From a virus, in the IMG/VR virus record IMGVR_UViG_3300027963_000196, positions 1-33,352 of that record: DNA of 33,352 bases. One strand, written 5' to 3'. Numbering within the stretch: the stretch's first letter is position 1; every line of letters begins with the position of its first letter. The position numbers were made by a program, and so were the translations under genes. Positions 21,477-29,188 of this stretch are shown here, piece after piece. The notes below the pieces were generated by a model. The model was not told the origin of the DNA, searched no databases, and saw only the letters and a program-made list of their open reading frames with translations.

Positions 21477-21800
21477 ATGGCGATATCTTCAACCAATAAT
21501 GGGTCTACCTTTTATAACATTAACGATTGCAGATCTTTTAATCAAACTGTCGGTACTTCATTAGTATCTCTCAGTAGTTATCCTTGCTCTGAAGTTATTG
21601 TTATCAACAAGACTGGTGCTTCTATTTATATATATGATTCTTCATTTTTTAATGATTCTAATCGCCTTCTTTTAGAATCAAACGAGAGTATTGTTATTAG
21701 AGGTATTACTAATTCTGCTCAAGTAAGTGCAAAAACAGCTTCTGGATCAGGTCTTGTTTACTTTAGAACACAATATTTTAGCCTTCTACCTCAACGCTAA
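21477..21800 (+). CDS. Small structural-type protein, 107 aa
   Basis: The sequence is Ser/Thr/Asn-rich and beta-type (TSLVSLSSYPCSEVIVINKT, then ASIYIYDSS, SNESIVIRGIT). I do not recognise a family, but the composition and the perfect late box fit a virion decoration or tail-tip protein. Its stop overlaps the next start by one base (TAATG), and the next genes are tail-fibre-like. Confidence 0.68.
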   Translation: MAISSTNNGSTFYNINDCRSFNQTVGTSLVSLSSYPCSEVIVINKTGASIYIYDSSFFNDSNRLLLESNESIVIRGITNSAQVSAKTASGSGLVYFRTQYFSLLPQR

Positions 21801-22027
21801 TGCTAACAATTCCTACCATACCTGCTTGGGATACTATCGGTGTTTACCGTGGAGGTTTTTCTCCAGCGACCGGTGGTGGAGCTGCTGCAGGTGTTGGAGG
21901 ACCTATTCAATACAATGGTATTGATATAACTTACAACGGTACACTACTTCAATATAACTATACTACCTATATACAATACAATGGTACTGAGCTAACCTAC
22001 AACGGTACACCAATTCAATTTAACTAA
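21800..22027 (+). CDS. Small protein with repeated YNG motifs
   Basis: A 75-residue protein. After a Gly/Ala-rich stretch (SPATGGGAAAGVGG), the C-terminal half repeats a short unit: IQYNGIDITYNG, LLQYNYTTYIQYNG, ELTYNGTPIQFN. Repeats with regular Tyr-Asn-Gly look like a small beta-solenoid or fibre tip. The start codon shares a base with the previous stop. I do not know the family; a tail-fibre accessory or tip protein is the best guess from context. Confidence 0.65.
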   Translation: MLTIPTIPAWDTIGVYRGGFSPATGGGAAAGVGGPIQYNGIDITYNGTLLQYNYTTYIQYNGTELTYNGTPIQFN

Positions 22028-22034
22028 TAACTTT

Positions 22035-22787
22035 ATGCCAATCGACCTCGGAAATGCACCTACCGGAACATCACCTTCACCTAGTGAAAAATTACAAATA
22101 CGTACCGCACTAGGTATCGGTGTGTCAGATGCTGTCACTTTTGATAGTCTCTCAGCAAGCACTTCTCTAACTCTACCAAGTACGACAGGCACGGCTGCTG
22201 GACACATGTATAGTAGTACTAATACTATTCGTTATCGTGACACGACTAATACGGAACGACTATTACTCAATAATGCTGATAATCTTGGGAATCTAGCCAG
22301 TTTAAGTGCTGCGCGAACCAATATTGGACTGGGAACGACTGATAGTCCAACATTTTCAGCAATTACGTTAAAAGGTTCTCTTTCAGCAGGCGGTAATTTT
22401 CTTTTTGGACCGGATAACACATACGATATCGGCGGCGCGTCGAGCAATAGACCGAAGGCTATTAATTGCGTCGGACAAATCACTACTCAAGGAGCCATCC
22501 AAGCTGGTAACACTCTTGCTTTTGGGGGAACTAGTGTTGTTTTAAGGGATGCAGGACCTACTGCTTTTTATGTTACAAACAATGCTAATACTGTCGGCGT
22601 AGGATTGAGCGCGACTACAGATGGATGGGCTAAATTTAGACAGCGAAACAATGCAGGTCATGCGTTTGTACAAGGTAAACTTACAACTGATACTGCTTTC
22701 CAAGCAGGTACCGTTGTTCCAACAGGTTTCCTTGTACTTTATGATTCCAACGGGACTGCATACAATGTCCCTGCTGTTCCTGTATAA
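22035..22787 (+). CDS. Tail fibre-like protein
   Basis: A 250-residue protein with typical fibre motifs: SPSEKLQIRTALGIGVSDAV, NLGNLASLSAARTNIGLG (residues about 83-100), SPTFSAITLKGSLSAGG, and the DNTYDIGGASSNRPKAINC turn common in phage fibres and tail spikes. The C-terminus has GWAKFRQRNNAGHAFVQGK. It probably forms a trimeric host-recognition fibre or a neck/whisker-like fibre. No chaperone domain (S74) is visible. It is third in the late operon starting at 21477. Confidence 0.8.
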   Translation: MPIDLGNAPTGTSPSPSEKLQIRTALGIGVSDAVTFDSLSASTSLTLPSTTGTAAGHMYSSTNTIRYRDTTNTERLLLNNADNLGNLASLSAARTNIGLGTTDSPTFSAITLKGSLSAGGNFLFGPDNTYDIGGASSNRPKAINCVGQITTQGAIQAGNTLAFGGTSVVLRDAGPTAFYVTNNANTVGVGLSATTDGWAKFRQRNNAGHAFVQGKLTTDTAFQAGTVVPTGFLVLYDSNGTAYNVPAVPV

Positions 22788-22801
22788 ACCATAACTAATT
22801 T

Positions 22802-22990
22802 ATGAACCAAGCATACAAAACAAACCTAGTAAATAGTCGCAACACCAACCTCGCAGAACAGTATGATCTACGCGAACGGCTTAAACAACTGGAGACGGAA
22901 GAAACCCAACTCAAAGGAGCAATTGCCATCCTTACGCAAATCGAACAAGCTGAAGCAGAAAAAGTCAAAGCTGAATCCCAACTACAATAA
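22802..22990 (+). CDS. Short coiled-coil protein, 62 aa
   Basis: Most of the protein is a predicted coiled coil: LAEQYDLRERLKQLETEETQ, then LKGAIAILTQIEQAEAEK. It lies between the fibre gene and a terminator, in the same operon. It may be a fibre accessory or assembly factor. I do not recognise a family. Confidence 0.65.
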   Translation: MNQAYKTNLVNSRNTNLAEQYDLRERLKQLETEETQLKGAIAILTQIEQAEAEKVKAESQLQ

Positions 22991-23012
22991 TACATAGCTT
23001 ATATTAATAGAT

Positions 23013-23052
23013 AAAAAAAGCGGTGATGCTAAAAACATCACCGCTTTTTTTT
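23013..23052. terminator. Bidirectional terminator between fibre operon and the 23063 gene
   Basis: A-run, then GCGGTGATG (23020-23028) pairing with CATCACCGC (23036-23044), then a T-run to 23052. The A and T runs make it work in both directions, serving the convergent genes on each side. Confidence 0.92.
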
Positions 23053-23062
23053 GTGTAATTTC

Positions 23063-23479
23063 TTAGAGCATTCCTAGCAATGCAAGACGTCTAGCCTGCG
23101 GAGAGACACTGTCAAAACCGTTTGCAGTTAAAGACTGAACAGTAGTACCAGTTTGACAAACAAACAGCGTAGACGTGTTGTCTGTATACAACAAACTTAA
23201 GGTAGCGCCTTGATATGCTCTATCAACTCTAAAAGTAGTACCATTAAATGCAGATAGTGTTGCCGTAATACCAGTTCCGGATGCAGGGTTAGTTAATGAA
23301 TTAAATAAAAGACCTCTTACCTGCTTAGCACTTAAAGAAGCTACATTAAGAGGACCTGTCCCAACAGTAAGTAGTTCAACAGTTTTAGGTAACCCAGTAC
23401 CAGATACAGACCAACTAAGATTAGCAGGTGTTTGCCCAAAAGCGGAAAGAGCTTGATTGTTATATGAAATAAATGCCAT
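23063..23479 (-). CDS. Hypothetical structural protein, 138 aa
   Basis: The sequence is beta-type and rich in Thr, Ser, Gly and Leu (NLSWSVSGTGLPKTVELLTV, then ASGTGITATLSAFNGTTFRV), as in virion surface or fibre proteins. It ends in a helix (SPQARRLALLGML). I do not recognise a family. A CATAAATA late box lies exactly 5 bases before its ATG, which supports late expression. It is a single-gene unit ended by the bidirectional terminator. Confidence 0.68.
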   Translation of the reverse strand: MAFISYNNQALSAFGQTPANLSWSVSGTGLPKTVELLTVGTGPLNVASLSAKQVRGLLFNSLTNPASGTGITATLSAFNGTTFRVDRAYQGATLSLLYTDNTSTLFVCQTGTTVQSLTANGFDSVSPQARRLALLGML

Positions 23480-23484
23480 ACTAT

Positions 23485-23492
23485 TATTTATG
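23485..23492 (-). promoter_or_regulatory. Late-type promoter box of the 138-residue structural gene
   Basis: Minus-strand CATAAATA ends 5 bases before the ATG at 23479. Confidence 0.6.
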
Positions 23493-23519
23493 TCTTTTTG
23501 TACAAAATATAATACTTTA

Positions 23520-24737
23520 TTATGATTGTTGATATATTAATAGTATTTCTTGCTTTGTAGATGTATTTTTATTGAAGTGTGATATAGCGTTTGTTGAACC
23601 TAGGATCTGTTCTTGTATCAATTTAAATGTATCAGGAATAGCTTCACAAATTATTTGCTTATATGTATTATTAATAACAATACCAATATATTTAACAGAA
23701 GGCTTGATGGATTTTTTTATAAGATTAACAATAAAAGACTTATACTCGTCAAGACTACTATATTTACCGGTATTATAAATTTCTACATTATGGTATGGAG
23801 GACATGTAAAAACACAATCATAATTTTCTTGCGGTGTAAAATTAGTACAATCTTGATTATATATGGTTAGCTTATCGGTATAGTGTATTGTATTAGCAAT
23901 TTTTTTAATACCACTACATGACTCTGTCCAAATATCATTATAGATATAATTTATATTACAAGCTGCAGCGCCAATAAATCTATGTCCCCACCCTCCACAT
24001 GGATCATATATTGTTGTTACATTAGTATCTTCAATAAATTTTTTAATCCAAAGAGGTGAAAAATGTGAATACCCAATATGTATACCTGATATTTTAAACC
24101 CACGCAATAATTCTTTATGATTAAACGTATCTTTAAATAGATATTTTTGCCTATTTAATATAAGTCTTTCTTGTATTACAGGATTTTTAAAAAGTTCGCG
24201 TTCAATATGATAAAAATGTTGTTGATTAGTCAATACTATTCTATTATTAGCTGGAGCAGCGCTATAGTTACCCGTATTACGTGTAATATTTTTAAACTCT
24301 TTTAAACATTCTTGTAGGGTATATACATATTGTAATTCTTCTGTGTTTAAATTATTACTTTGCGGTATTTTATTACTATTTTTCTTTTCTAAACGATGCT
24401 GTTTCATGTAGTTATTATGTTCTAGTCTACGTTCAGGTGTTAAATTATTATACCACTCTTTCCATTTTTTATGAGTTATACCTTTTGCTGCTCGATATTC
24501 TCGATATTCTTTGTTGTATTGCTTTTGCTCTACTGTTAATTCTTTATGTCTTGCTTTTGCTTTGGCTCTAATTTTACTAGGATCTATCCAATATCTTACA
24601 GTATCAGGCCATACGTTAAACTTTGCCTTAACAGAAGATATACCGTGTTCTAGCGCATATGAAATAATTTCTTGTTTTTGTTCATCAGTGAATGTTTGCT
24701 GTTTACGATATGTTTGTATACTGTTATTTGTTGTCAT
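23520..24737 (-). CDS. DNA methyltransferase with N-terminal DNA-binding region shared with the neighbouring HNH nuclease
   Basis: A 405-residue protein. Residues 9-52 (TYRKxxTFTDEQKQEIISYA, then VRYWIDP) look like a transposase-type helix-turn-helix and are nearly the same as the start of the HNH protein upstream. A basic linker to about residue 120 is also similar. The C-terminal half is a SAM methyltransferase: motif I YDPCGGWGHRF (244-254), a YNDIW acidic loop, and motif IV CPPYHN (312-317), which indicates amino-methylation of A or C in DNA. I chose the ATG at 24737, overlapping the HNH stop by 14 bases; the longer frame from 24824 runs through the HNH gene. Confidence 0.85.
   Translation of the reverse strand: MTTNNSIQTYRKQQTFTDEQKQEIISYALEHGISSVKAKFNVWPDTVRYWIDPSKIRAKAKARHKELTVEQKQYNKEYREYRAAKGITHKKWKEWYNNLTPERRLEHNNYMKQHRLEKKNSNKIPQSNNLNTEELQYVYTLQECLKEFKNITRNTGNYSAAPANNRIVLTNQQHFYHIERELFKNPVIQERLILNRQKYLFKDTFNHKELLRGFKISGIHIGYSHFSPLWIKKFIEDTNVTTIYDPCGGWGHRFIGAAACNINYIYNDIWTESCSGIKKIANTIHYTDKLTIYNQDCTNFTPQENYDCVFTCPPYHNVEIYNTGKYSSLDEYKSFIVNLIKKSIKPSVKYIGIVINNTYKQIICEAIPDTFKLIQEQILGSTNAISHFNKNTSTKQEILLIYQQS
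24655..24697. repeat. 43-base near-identical segment shared with 25427-25469
   Basis: 42 of 43 bases match between the 5' ends of the methyltransferase and HNH genes; further shorter matches follow (near 24580-24625 and 25350-25395). It is a coding duplication of the helix-turn-helix region. Confidence 0.92.
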
Positions 24738-25491
24738 ATTTATCTTGTTTAGAGAGATTATCTTTTTCCCAAAGCGGTTGATAATTAGTATAATGACATA
24801 TTTCACGTAACGTATTATCGTCATTTATATTAATTAGTTTTGCGAGTGGTTTAATATGATCTAAATGCCAACAATACTCACCTCTTGAATGATTATCCCA
24901 TGTCATACCTTTAACAAATTGTTTCTCAATATGTTGTTTAAACTCTTCTATAGTACAACCTAAATATAGAATAGAAGAGTGAGTCTTTGAGACTTGTGCA
25001 TATTTAACAGCAACTCTAACATGCTCTCGTATATTACATCTTAACTTATACAATGGATCTTCATTATATCTTTTTCTATATTCTCCAGCATGTTGTTGCT
25101 TTTTATATCGAGCTGCAGCTAATATTGTGTAATGTTCTAAGTTATTGAGTCGGTGCTGTTTAATAGCTATATTACGTTTCTGTCTTTGTTCAGGTGTTAG
25201 GCTATTCTCTCGCTCCTCTCTTTTTTTAAGATTTATCCCTGTCTCTACTCGATAGTCTTGATATTTCTTGTTATACTTTATTTGTTCAGGTGTCTTACCT
25301 AGTGTATCATATTTAATTTTGTTTTGTTGTTTTTTAACTTCACGTAAGTCAGGATCTATCCAATATCTTACGGTCTCTGGCCAAACGTTAAACTGCTTTT
25401 TTACTGACCAAATACCATGTTCTAGAGCATATGAAATAATTTCTTGTTTTTGTTCATCTGTGAATGTTTTATTTTTACGATAAGTCTTCAT
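24724..25491 (-). CDS. HNH endonuclease with transposase-like helix-turn-helix
   Basis: A 255-residue protein. The first 46 residues hold the same DNA-binding region as the downstream methyltransferase (FTDEQKQEIISYALEHGI, then FNVWPETVRYWIDP). A basic linker with repeats of the type LTPEQRQKRN follows. The C-terminal nuclease is of a common phage HNH type: YLGCTIEEFKQHIEKQF (176-192), then WHLDHIKPLAK (208-218) with His209, Asp211 and His212, and Asn236 and Asn245. It resembles free-standing homing endonucleases beside structural genes; the capsid gene lies next upstream. I prefer the ATG at 25491; another in frame is at 25509. Confidence 0.85.
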   Translation of the reverse strand: MKTYRKNKTFTDEQKQEIISYALEHGIWSVKKQFNVWPETVRYWIDPDLREVKKQQNKIKYDTLGKTPEQIKYNKKYQDYRVETGINLKKREERENSLTPEQRQKRNIAIKQHRLNNLEHYTILAAARYKKQQHAGEYRKRYNEDPLYKLRCNIREHVRVAVKYAQVSKTHSSILYLGCTIEEFKQHIEKQFVKGMTWDNHSRGEYCWHLDHIKPLAKLININDDNTLREICHYTNYQPLWEKDNLSKQDKYDNK

Positions 25492-25568
25492 ATGTATACT
25501 TAATACCAACCAACTATATTATATCATATTTATTCAAAATTGCTCTAACATTATTTTAATATATAAGG

Positions 25569-25600
25569 AAACCCGCGGGAGAGCAATCTCCCGCGGGTTT
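25569..25600 (-). terminator. Terminator after the major capsid gene
   Basis: A perfect 14-bp GC-rich stem (25569-25582 with 25587-25600) with a GCAA loop on plus (TTGC on minus). On the minus strand it follows the capsid stop by 39 bases and ends in TTTCCTT. It separates the head operon from the HNH/methyltransferase pair. Confidence 0.88.
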
Positions 25601-25638
25601 ATTATTATTGATTCTTATAACTCGTTGATTATCAACTA

Positions 25639-27087
25639 TCAGAAGTAGACCGACTGGTTGGCTGGCGTAAACGCCTGACCGAGACCTTGAATAATTACGA
25701 CGTGGTAGTAGAGGTTAGCACCAAAAATGTTATCGACTACGCCATATCGTGTAAGCAAGCCAACACGAGGAGCGAAGTCATTAGGACCAATGGTTCTCTG
25801 TACCATAATCGGAATGTAAGGACAGTAGATGATACCAGTATCGTAGAATTCAGGACCCTTATAGCCAAGTAAGGCATACTCAATTGTGTTAGCAGTAGAG
25901 TAGCCTAAATTAGAGCCATAATATGTTGCGTTTTGAACTTCAGTACGAGTATCACGATATACGCTGAAACGTCCGCCAATAGCACCGATCTTTGCAATAC
26001 CAACTGGCTGTGTGTTTACATCGCCTTGAACAGGTACCCACTGGAATTCAGGGAGCATTTCAAGTATAGCACAGACACGAGGAGTTGCAACAATGAAGTT
26101 AGCAGAACCACGACGATTACGCGTTGCAATTCTGTTAGCTTCAATAACGATACGTTGATAGAAGTCTCTATTACGTTCAACTAACCAACGACCATCAGCA
26201 GATGCAGGATTCCAGAAGGAATAGCCTTGACCAGCAGGAGCGTTAAGGGCAGTTTGAATCATCCGCATAATCATTTCACGGTCAATTTCGGCCTGAATTT
26301 CATACGACATAGCGTTTGTAATTTCAGAATCGATATCAATACCGTTCATGTTCTTAAGATCTTGTTCAAGCTCAACAGACCAACGAGCACCTAACCGACG
26401 AGTACCAGCTTCAACAGCTGTCTTTTCGAAGGTTACGTTAACCTGTGGAATGTTGTTCTGAATTTCGAAGTTTTTAAGAATCTCAGCAACACCGTTATCT
26501 TGTGCAACAAATGACCAAGCAGCATTGCCTGATAGAGCAGAAGAAGACACACCAGTGAAGCGAGTATCAAGGTGCTGGTATCCTAATTCGTTATTACCAG
26601 GAGTACTACCGTAAGATAGAGGCTGGTTGTAACGAGTTCCAGGAGCAGAAGCACCACCATCGACACCACCAGTGGCAAGACCAGTTGAGTCATACTTATA
26701 GCGCAAGGCAAAAGCAAGACCGACTGGACCAGACATAGGTTGAACGCCGACGATTTCATTCGAGATGAGTTCGGGGAACGTACGACGAATCATTGGAATA
26801 AGGATCTTAGGTAGACGAGAGTCACCAGTAGCATAACTGTCTGAGCTAGTAATACTACCACCCGCTGGGTTGTAGTTTTGACCACTACCAAAAGCACCAC
26901 CAGCACCACCAGCAGATTGCTCAAAGCAATATTGCTCTTGGTTCTCAAGAAGTACTGCTGTACTCCAACGGGTATGCTCGTCTTTAATTTCCTTAATAGA
27001 ATCAGATTTAAAATCAAGTACTGGCGCCCACTTTTCGAGCAAGCGTTCAGCTTTATTTTTATCTATAAATGTTTGAGGTTTATTCAT
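25639..27087 (-). CDS. gp23: Major capsid protein, gp23-like
   Basis: The main shell protein of the T4-type head. This 482-residue product has the gp23 signature: an N-terminal helical part (AERLLEKWAPVLDF), a Gly-rich stretch, then IPMIRRTFPELISNEIVGVQ and PMSGPVGLAFALRYKY, close to T4's IVGVQPM/GP region. Later parts include EAGTRRLGARWSVELEQDLK and FIVATPRVCAILEM. T4 gp23 is cut by gp21 after a hydrophobic-x-Glu site; a candidate here is YCFE at residues 53-56. I chose the ATG at 27087 because a late box ends 5 bases before it; the frame extends 12 codons further up. Confidence 0.93.
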   Translation of the reverse strand: MNKPQTFIDKNKAERLLEKWAPVLDFKSDSIKEIKDEHTRWSTAVLLENQEQYCFEQSAGGAGGAFGSGQNYNPAGGSITSSDSYATGDSRLPKILIPMIRRTFPELISNEIVGVQPMSGPVGLAFALRYKYDSTGLATGGVDGGASAPGTRYNQPLSYGSTPGNNELGYQHLDTRFTGVSSSALSGNAAWSFVAQDNGVAEILKNFEIQNNIPQVNVTFEKTAVEAGTRRLGARWSVELEQDLKNMNGIDIDSEITNAMSYEIQAEIDREMIMRMIQTALNAPAGQGYSFWNPASADGRWLVERNRDFYQRIVIEANRIATRNRRGSANFIVATPRVCAILEMLPEFQWVPVQGDVNTQPVGIAKIGAIGGRFSVYRDTRTEVQNATYYGSNLGYSTANTIEYALLGYKGPEFYDTGIIYCPYIPIMVQRTIGPNDFAPRVGLLTRYGVVDNIFGANLYYHVVIIQGLGQAFTPANQSVYF

Positions 27088-27092
27088 ATGTT

Positions 27093-27100
27093 TATTTATT
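27093..27100 (-). promoter_or_regulatory. Late-type promoter box of the capsid gene
   Basis: Minus-strand AATAAATA ends exactly 5 bases before the ATG at 27087. Confidence 0.62.
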
Positions 27101-27120
27101 ATTTCCTTTCTTTTCGACCT

Positions 27121-27172
27121 CATGAAATGAGAATTATTTTTCTTACTTCATGGTACTCAGGTGTTACCACCT
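27121..27172 (-). other. Two small hairpins between scaffold and capsid genes
   Basis: CATGAAATGAGAA (27121-27133) can pair, with three mismatches, with TTCTTACTTCATG (27140-27152). AGGTG/CACCT (27159-27172) forms a 5-bp stem with a GTAA loop on the minus strand. They lie just after the gp22 stop. No U-run follows, so they may be a weak terminator or RNA-stability signal. Confidence 0.45.
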
Positions 27173-27191
27173 CATAATTCCGGATAAATTG

Positions 27192-28040
27192 TTATTTAAA
27201 GCGTTGTAGTTCATCAACATACGGGTTTTTATATCGTGATGTTGACTCTTGTTGTATTTCTTGAGGAGCATCTGCTTTAACCTTACGATTGTCAAATGCT
27301 TCTTCCTTTATCATATTTATTCTGTCTTGATCTTTTCTTTCAAATAATCTTAAAGTATAATCGAAGTTTTCTTCAATAAATTTAGGACTCTTATCTCCTA
27401 AGACTCTCTTAAGATAATCTTTCTTTTTAGCTGTAAGATGGCTTGTTTTACTTTCGAGTATTGCATTAGCTTTAATTTTATTATAATTTTCTTTTATAAT
27501 AGTATTTTCAGCTTCTAATTTCGCTACTTTAGTAGTCAATTCAGTAATTTGATTCTTACCATCTACTACAGCACCTTTAACAGATTCACTCATAAGAGCT
27601 GAGTCAACAGCGAGTACTTTCCTTAAGTTCTGGAGAACAGTAGCTGCTGTACGATTCTTTGTAGCTTCTAAAATGGCTTCTGCTGGAATAGCTTCATCAA
27701 TATACTCTTCTAAATAACTAGAAACAGATTCAATAATATTGTCTTTAAAATCTTTTGCTTTAGTATTAATTTCTGTTTCATATCTATTAACAACATTTAA
27801 AAGCTTTTTAGCATTAGAGAGATCAACAGCTTCTATTACTTTTTTTAGCTTCTTAGTATGATCAACATCAATAGCAGTTATTAATTGCTCTAGCTTTTCA
27901 GCATAAAGACTGTCTTGTTCAACTAAAGCAGCTTCAATAAGAAGATCTGTCTTACTTTGAAAAGCATCTTGAATTGCACTAATAGATTCTTCACTAAGAA
28001 TCTGCTTTACATCATCTGTTAACATGTTTGTTATTTTCAT
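27192..28040 (-). CDS. gp22: Prohead scaffold core protein, gp22-like
   Basis: The main internal scaffold on which the head shell assembles. The 282-residue protein is highly charged and helical throughout, with long coiled-coil stretches (VAKLEAENTIIKENYNKIKA) and the C-terminal LTAKKKDYLKRVLGDKSPKF segment typical of gp22. Several hydrophobic-x-Glu sites could be cut by the gp21 protease during maturation. It sits between the gp67-like gene and gp23, as in T4. Its start is 1 base after the stop of the gp67-like gene, so translation is probably coupled. Confidence 0.87.
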   Translation of the reverse strand: MKITNMLTDDVKQILSEESISAIQDAFQSKTDLLIEAALVEQDSLYAEKLEQLITAIDVDHTKKLKKVIEAVDLSNAKKLLNVVNRYETEINTKAKDFKDNIIESVSSYLEEYIDEAIPAEAILEATKNRTAATVLQNLRKVLAVDSALMSESVKGAVVDGKNQITELTTKVAKLEAENTIIKENYNKIKANAILESKTSHLTAKKKDYLKRVLGDKSPKFIEENFDYTLRLFERKDQDRINMIKEEAFDNRKVKADAPQEIQQESTSRYKNPYVDELQRFK

Positions 28041-28041
28041 A

Positions 28042-28356
28042 CTAGAATAAAGGGGTGTTAATGGCTTGATCGATTCTATTAGAAATCTTACTCTCGACGG
28101 CCTGTACTAAATATTTATTAGCTTGAGCATAATTTTTTGTTGAAAGCGCGTAAATAAAGTTAGCTATATCAACTGATTCTTTTAAGGCTTTCTTTTTACC
28201 TTTTTCTATAGCAGCTGCTCGTTTACCTTCATACTTTGAAATCTTTGAATCTTTGTTAAGATCAGCTTTCGGATTTATTTTAGCCTTGCCTTTTACTACA
28301 GTCTTCTTTTTGGCAATCACCTTAGCAGGTTTTTTGGTTTTTTTAAGTTTAGCCAT
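28042..28356 (-). CDS. Prohead core protein, gp67-like
   Basis: A 104-residue protein with a very Lys-rich N-terminal half (MAKLKKTKKPAKVIAKKKTV) and a short helical domain FIYALSTKNYAQANKYLVQA followed by VESKISNRIDQAI. The helical part matches the pattern of T4 gp67-type core proteins (a small domain with xxALxxxxxxxAxxxxxxxxxxKxxxxI). The basic arm differs from T4 gp67, whose tail is acidic. It lies between gp21 and gp22, where T4 has gp68/gp67 just upstream of gp21. A perfect late box precedes it. Confidence 0.62.
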   Translation of the reverse strand: MAKLKKTKKPAKVIAKKKTVVKGKAKINPKADLNKDSKISKYEGKRAAAIEKGKKKALKESVDIANFIYALSTKNYAQANKYLVQAVESKISNRIDQAINTPLF

Positions 28357-28361
28357 ATATT

Positions 28362-28369
28362 TATTTATA
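28362..28369 (-). promoter_or_regulatory. Late promoter box of the gp67-like/gp22 genes
   Basis: Perfect minus-strand TATAAATA, ending exactly 5 bases before the ATG at 28356. Confidence 0.75.
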
Positions 28370-28398
28370 CTTTATTATCGTTTTATACTCTATGCTTC

Positions 28399-29064
28399 TT
28401 AAAAATTACTAATAAATTTTAAAATTTGTTCTCTAAGATATACATCAACATCTTTCATAGGTAATTTACCGATGTTTTTTTCAAATTTAGAATATGCTTC
28501 TTCATATTTTCCGCTATCAGCTAATACCCATTGTTTAGATTCAAGTATGCCGTTAACAAATGCTTTAGGAAAAGATGGGTCAGCAACACAATCAACAGCA
28601 ACAAGTCTCATGTTACGTACAACATTATGGCCTCTTGATTCTTCTAAAGTACCTAACGCACGCGAAGACATTCCTACTTTTACACCGTCGTTAATTAAAG
28701 ATCTTACTATTTGCCCGCAAGGTGTAGTTAGTACTTTTGACTTACCGAAAAATACATTGTCTTGTTCATATAGTTCTGTAACAATATGACATGCTCTTTC
28801 AAGATCAACATCAGCAGATGCAGGATGATTAAGCTCTCCCATCGCGCGTCCTGGTGTTATCATCTCCTCATTATATCTCTTTACTTCGCCTCTTAACTCG
28901 TCTATGGGATACAGTCTCTTATTCTTATTAACTCCTTCTGCCATCATATATGGACCTTTTATATATAAGGCTGAAGGAGTATTGCGGTTTGTTTCTTCTA
29001 AAATATATTCAAAATTGTCTTCTAGAGCAGGTTTTTCAACAAGAAGGTTAAGTTTTAATGCCAT
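28399..29064 (-). CDS. gp21: Prohead core protease, gp21-like
   Basis: The serine protease that matures the head by cutting scaffold and shell proteins. The 221-residue length is close to T4 gp21 (212). The catalytic His is in GELNHP (His80) and the Ser in GMSSRALG (Ser133 or Ser134). ALYIKGPYMMAEGVNKNKRL at about residues 32-51 and the VAVDCVADPSFPKAFVNG stretch after the Ser are also typical of this S77 family. It reads toward the core, scaffold and capsid genes, in the T4 order. A perfect late box lies 6 bases upstream. Confidence 0.93.
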   Translation of the reverse strand: MALKLNLLVEKPALEDNFEYILEETNRNTPSALYIKGPYMMAEGVNKNKRLYPIDELRGEVKRYNEEMITPGRAMGELNHPASADVDLERACHIVTELYEQDNVFFGKSKVLTTPCGQIVRSLINDGVKVGMSSRALGTLEESRGHNVVRNMRLVAVDCVADPSFPKAFVNGILESKQWVLADSGKYEEAYSKFEKNIGKLPMKDVDVYLREQILKFISNF

Positions 29065-29070
29065 ATATTT

Positions 29071-29078
29071 TATTTATA
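29071..29078 (-). promoter_or_regulatory. Late promoter box of the protease gene
   Basis: Perfect minus-strand TATAAATA, ending 6 bases before the ATG at 29064. Confidence 0.75.
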
Positions 29079-29174
29079 TCATTTTTTAATTTTATAAAGG
29101 TTTTATTCACTATTGTATATATAACTAATAAAAAACTAATTTAACTTTAAAGTCGTAAATGACTGTCTATAGTA

Positions 29175-29180
29175 TATAAT
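29175..29180 (+). promoter_or_regulatory. Probable -10 box of the EDxHD endonuclease gene
   Basis: TATAAT, 8 bases before the ATG at 29189. No convincing -35 box (TCGTAA lies 16 bases upstream). Confidence 0.5.
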
Positions 29181-29188
29181 TACTATAT

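Noticed and set aside
26790-27017. 75-codon frame inside the capsid gene
   Set aside because: Low-complexity Val/Leu translation of the Gly-rich capsid segment in another frame.
27088-27123. Upstream ATG at 27123 as start of the capsid gene
   Set aside because: The late box lies inside that extension, and the added residues are basic and unlike gp23 N-termini.
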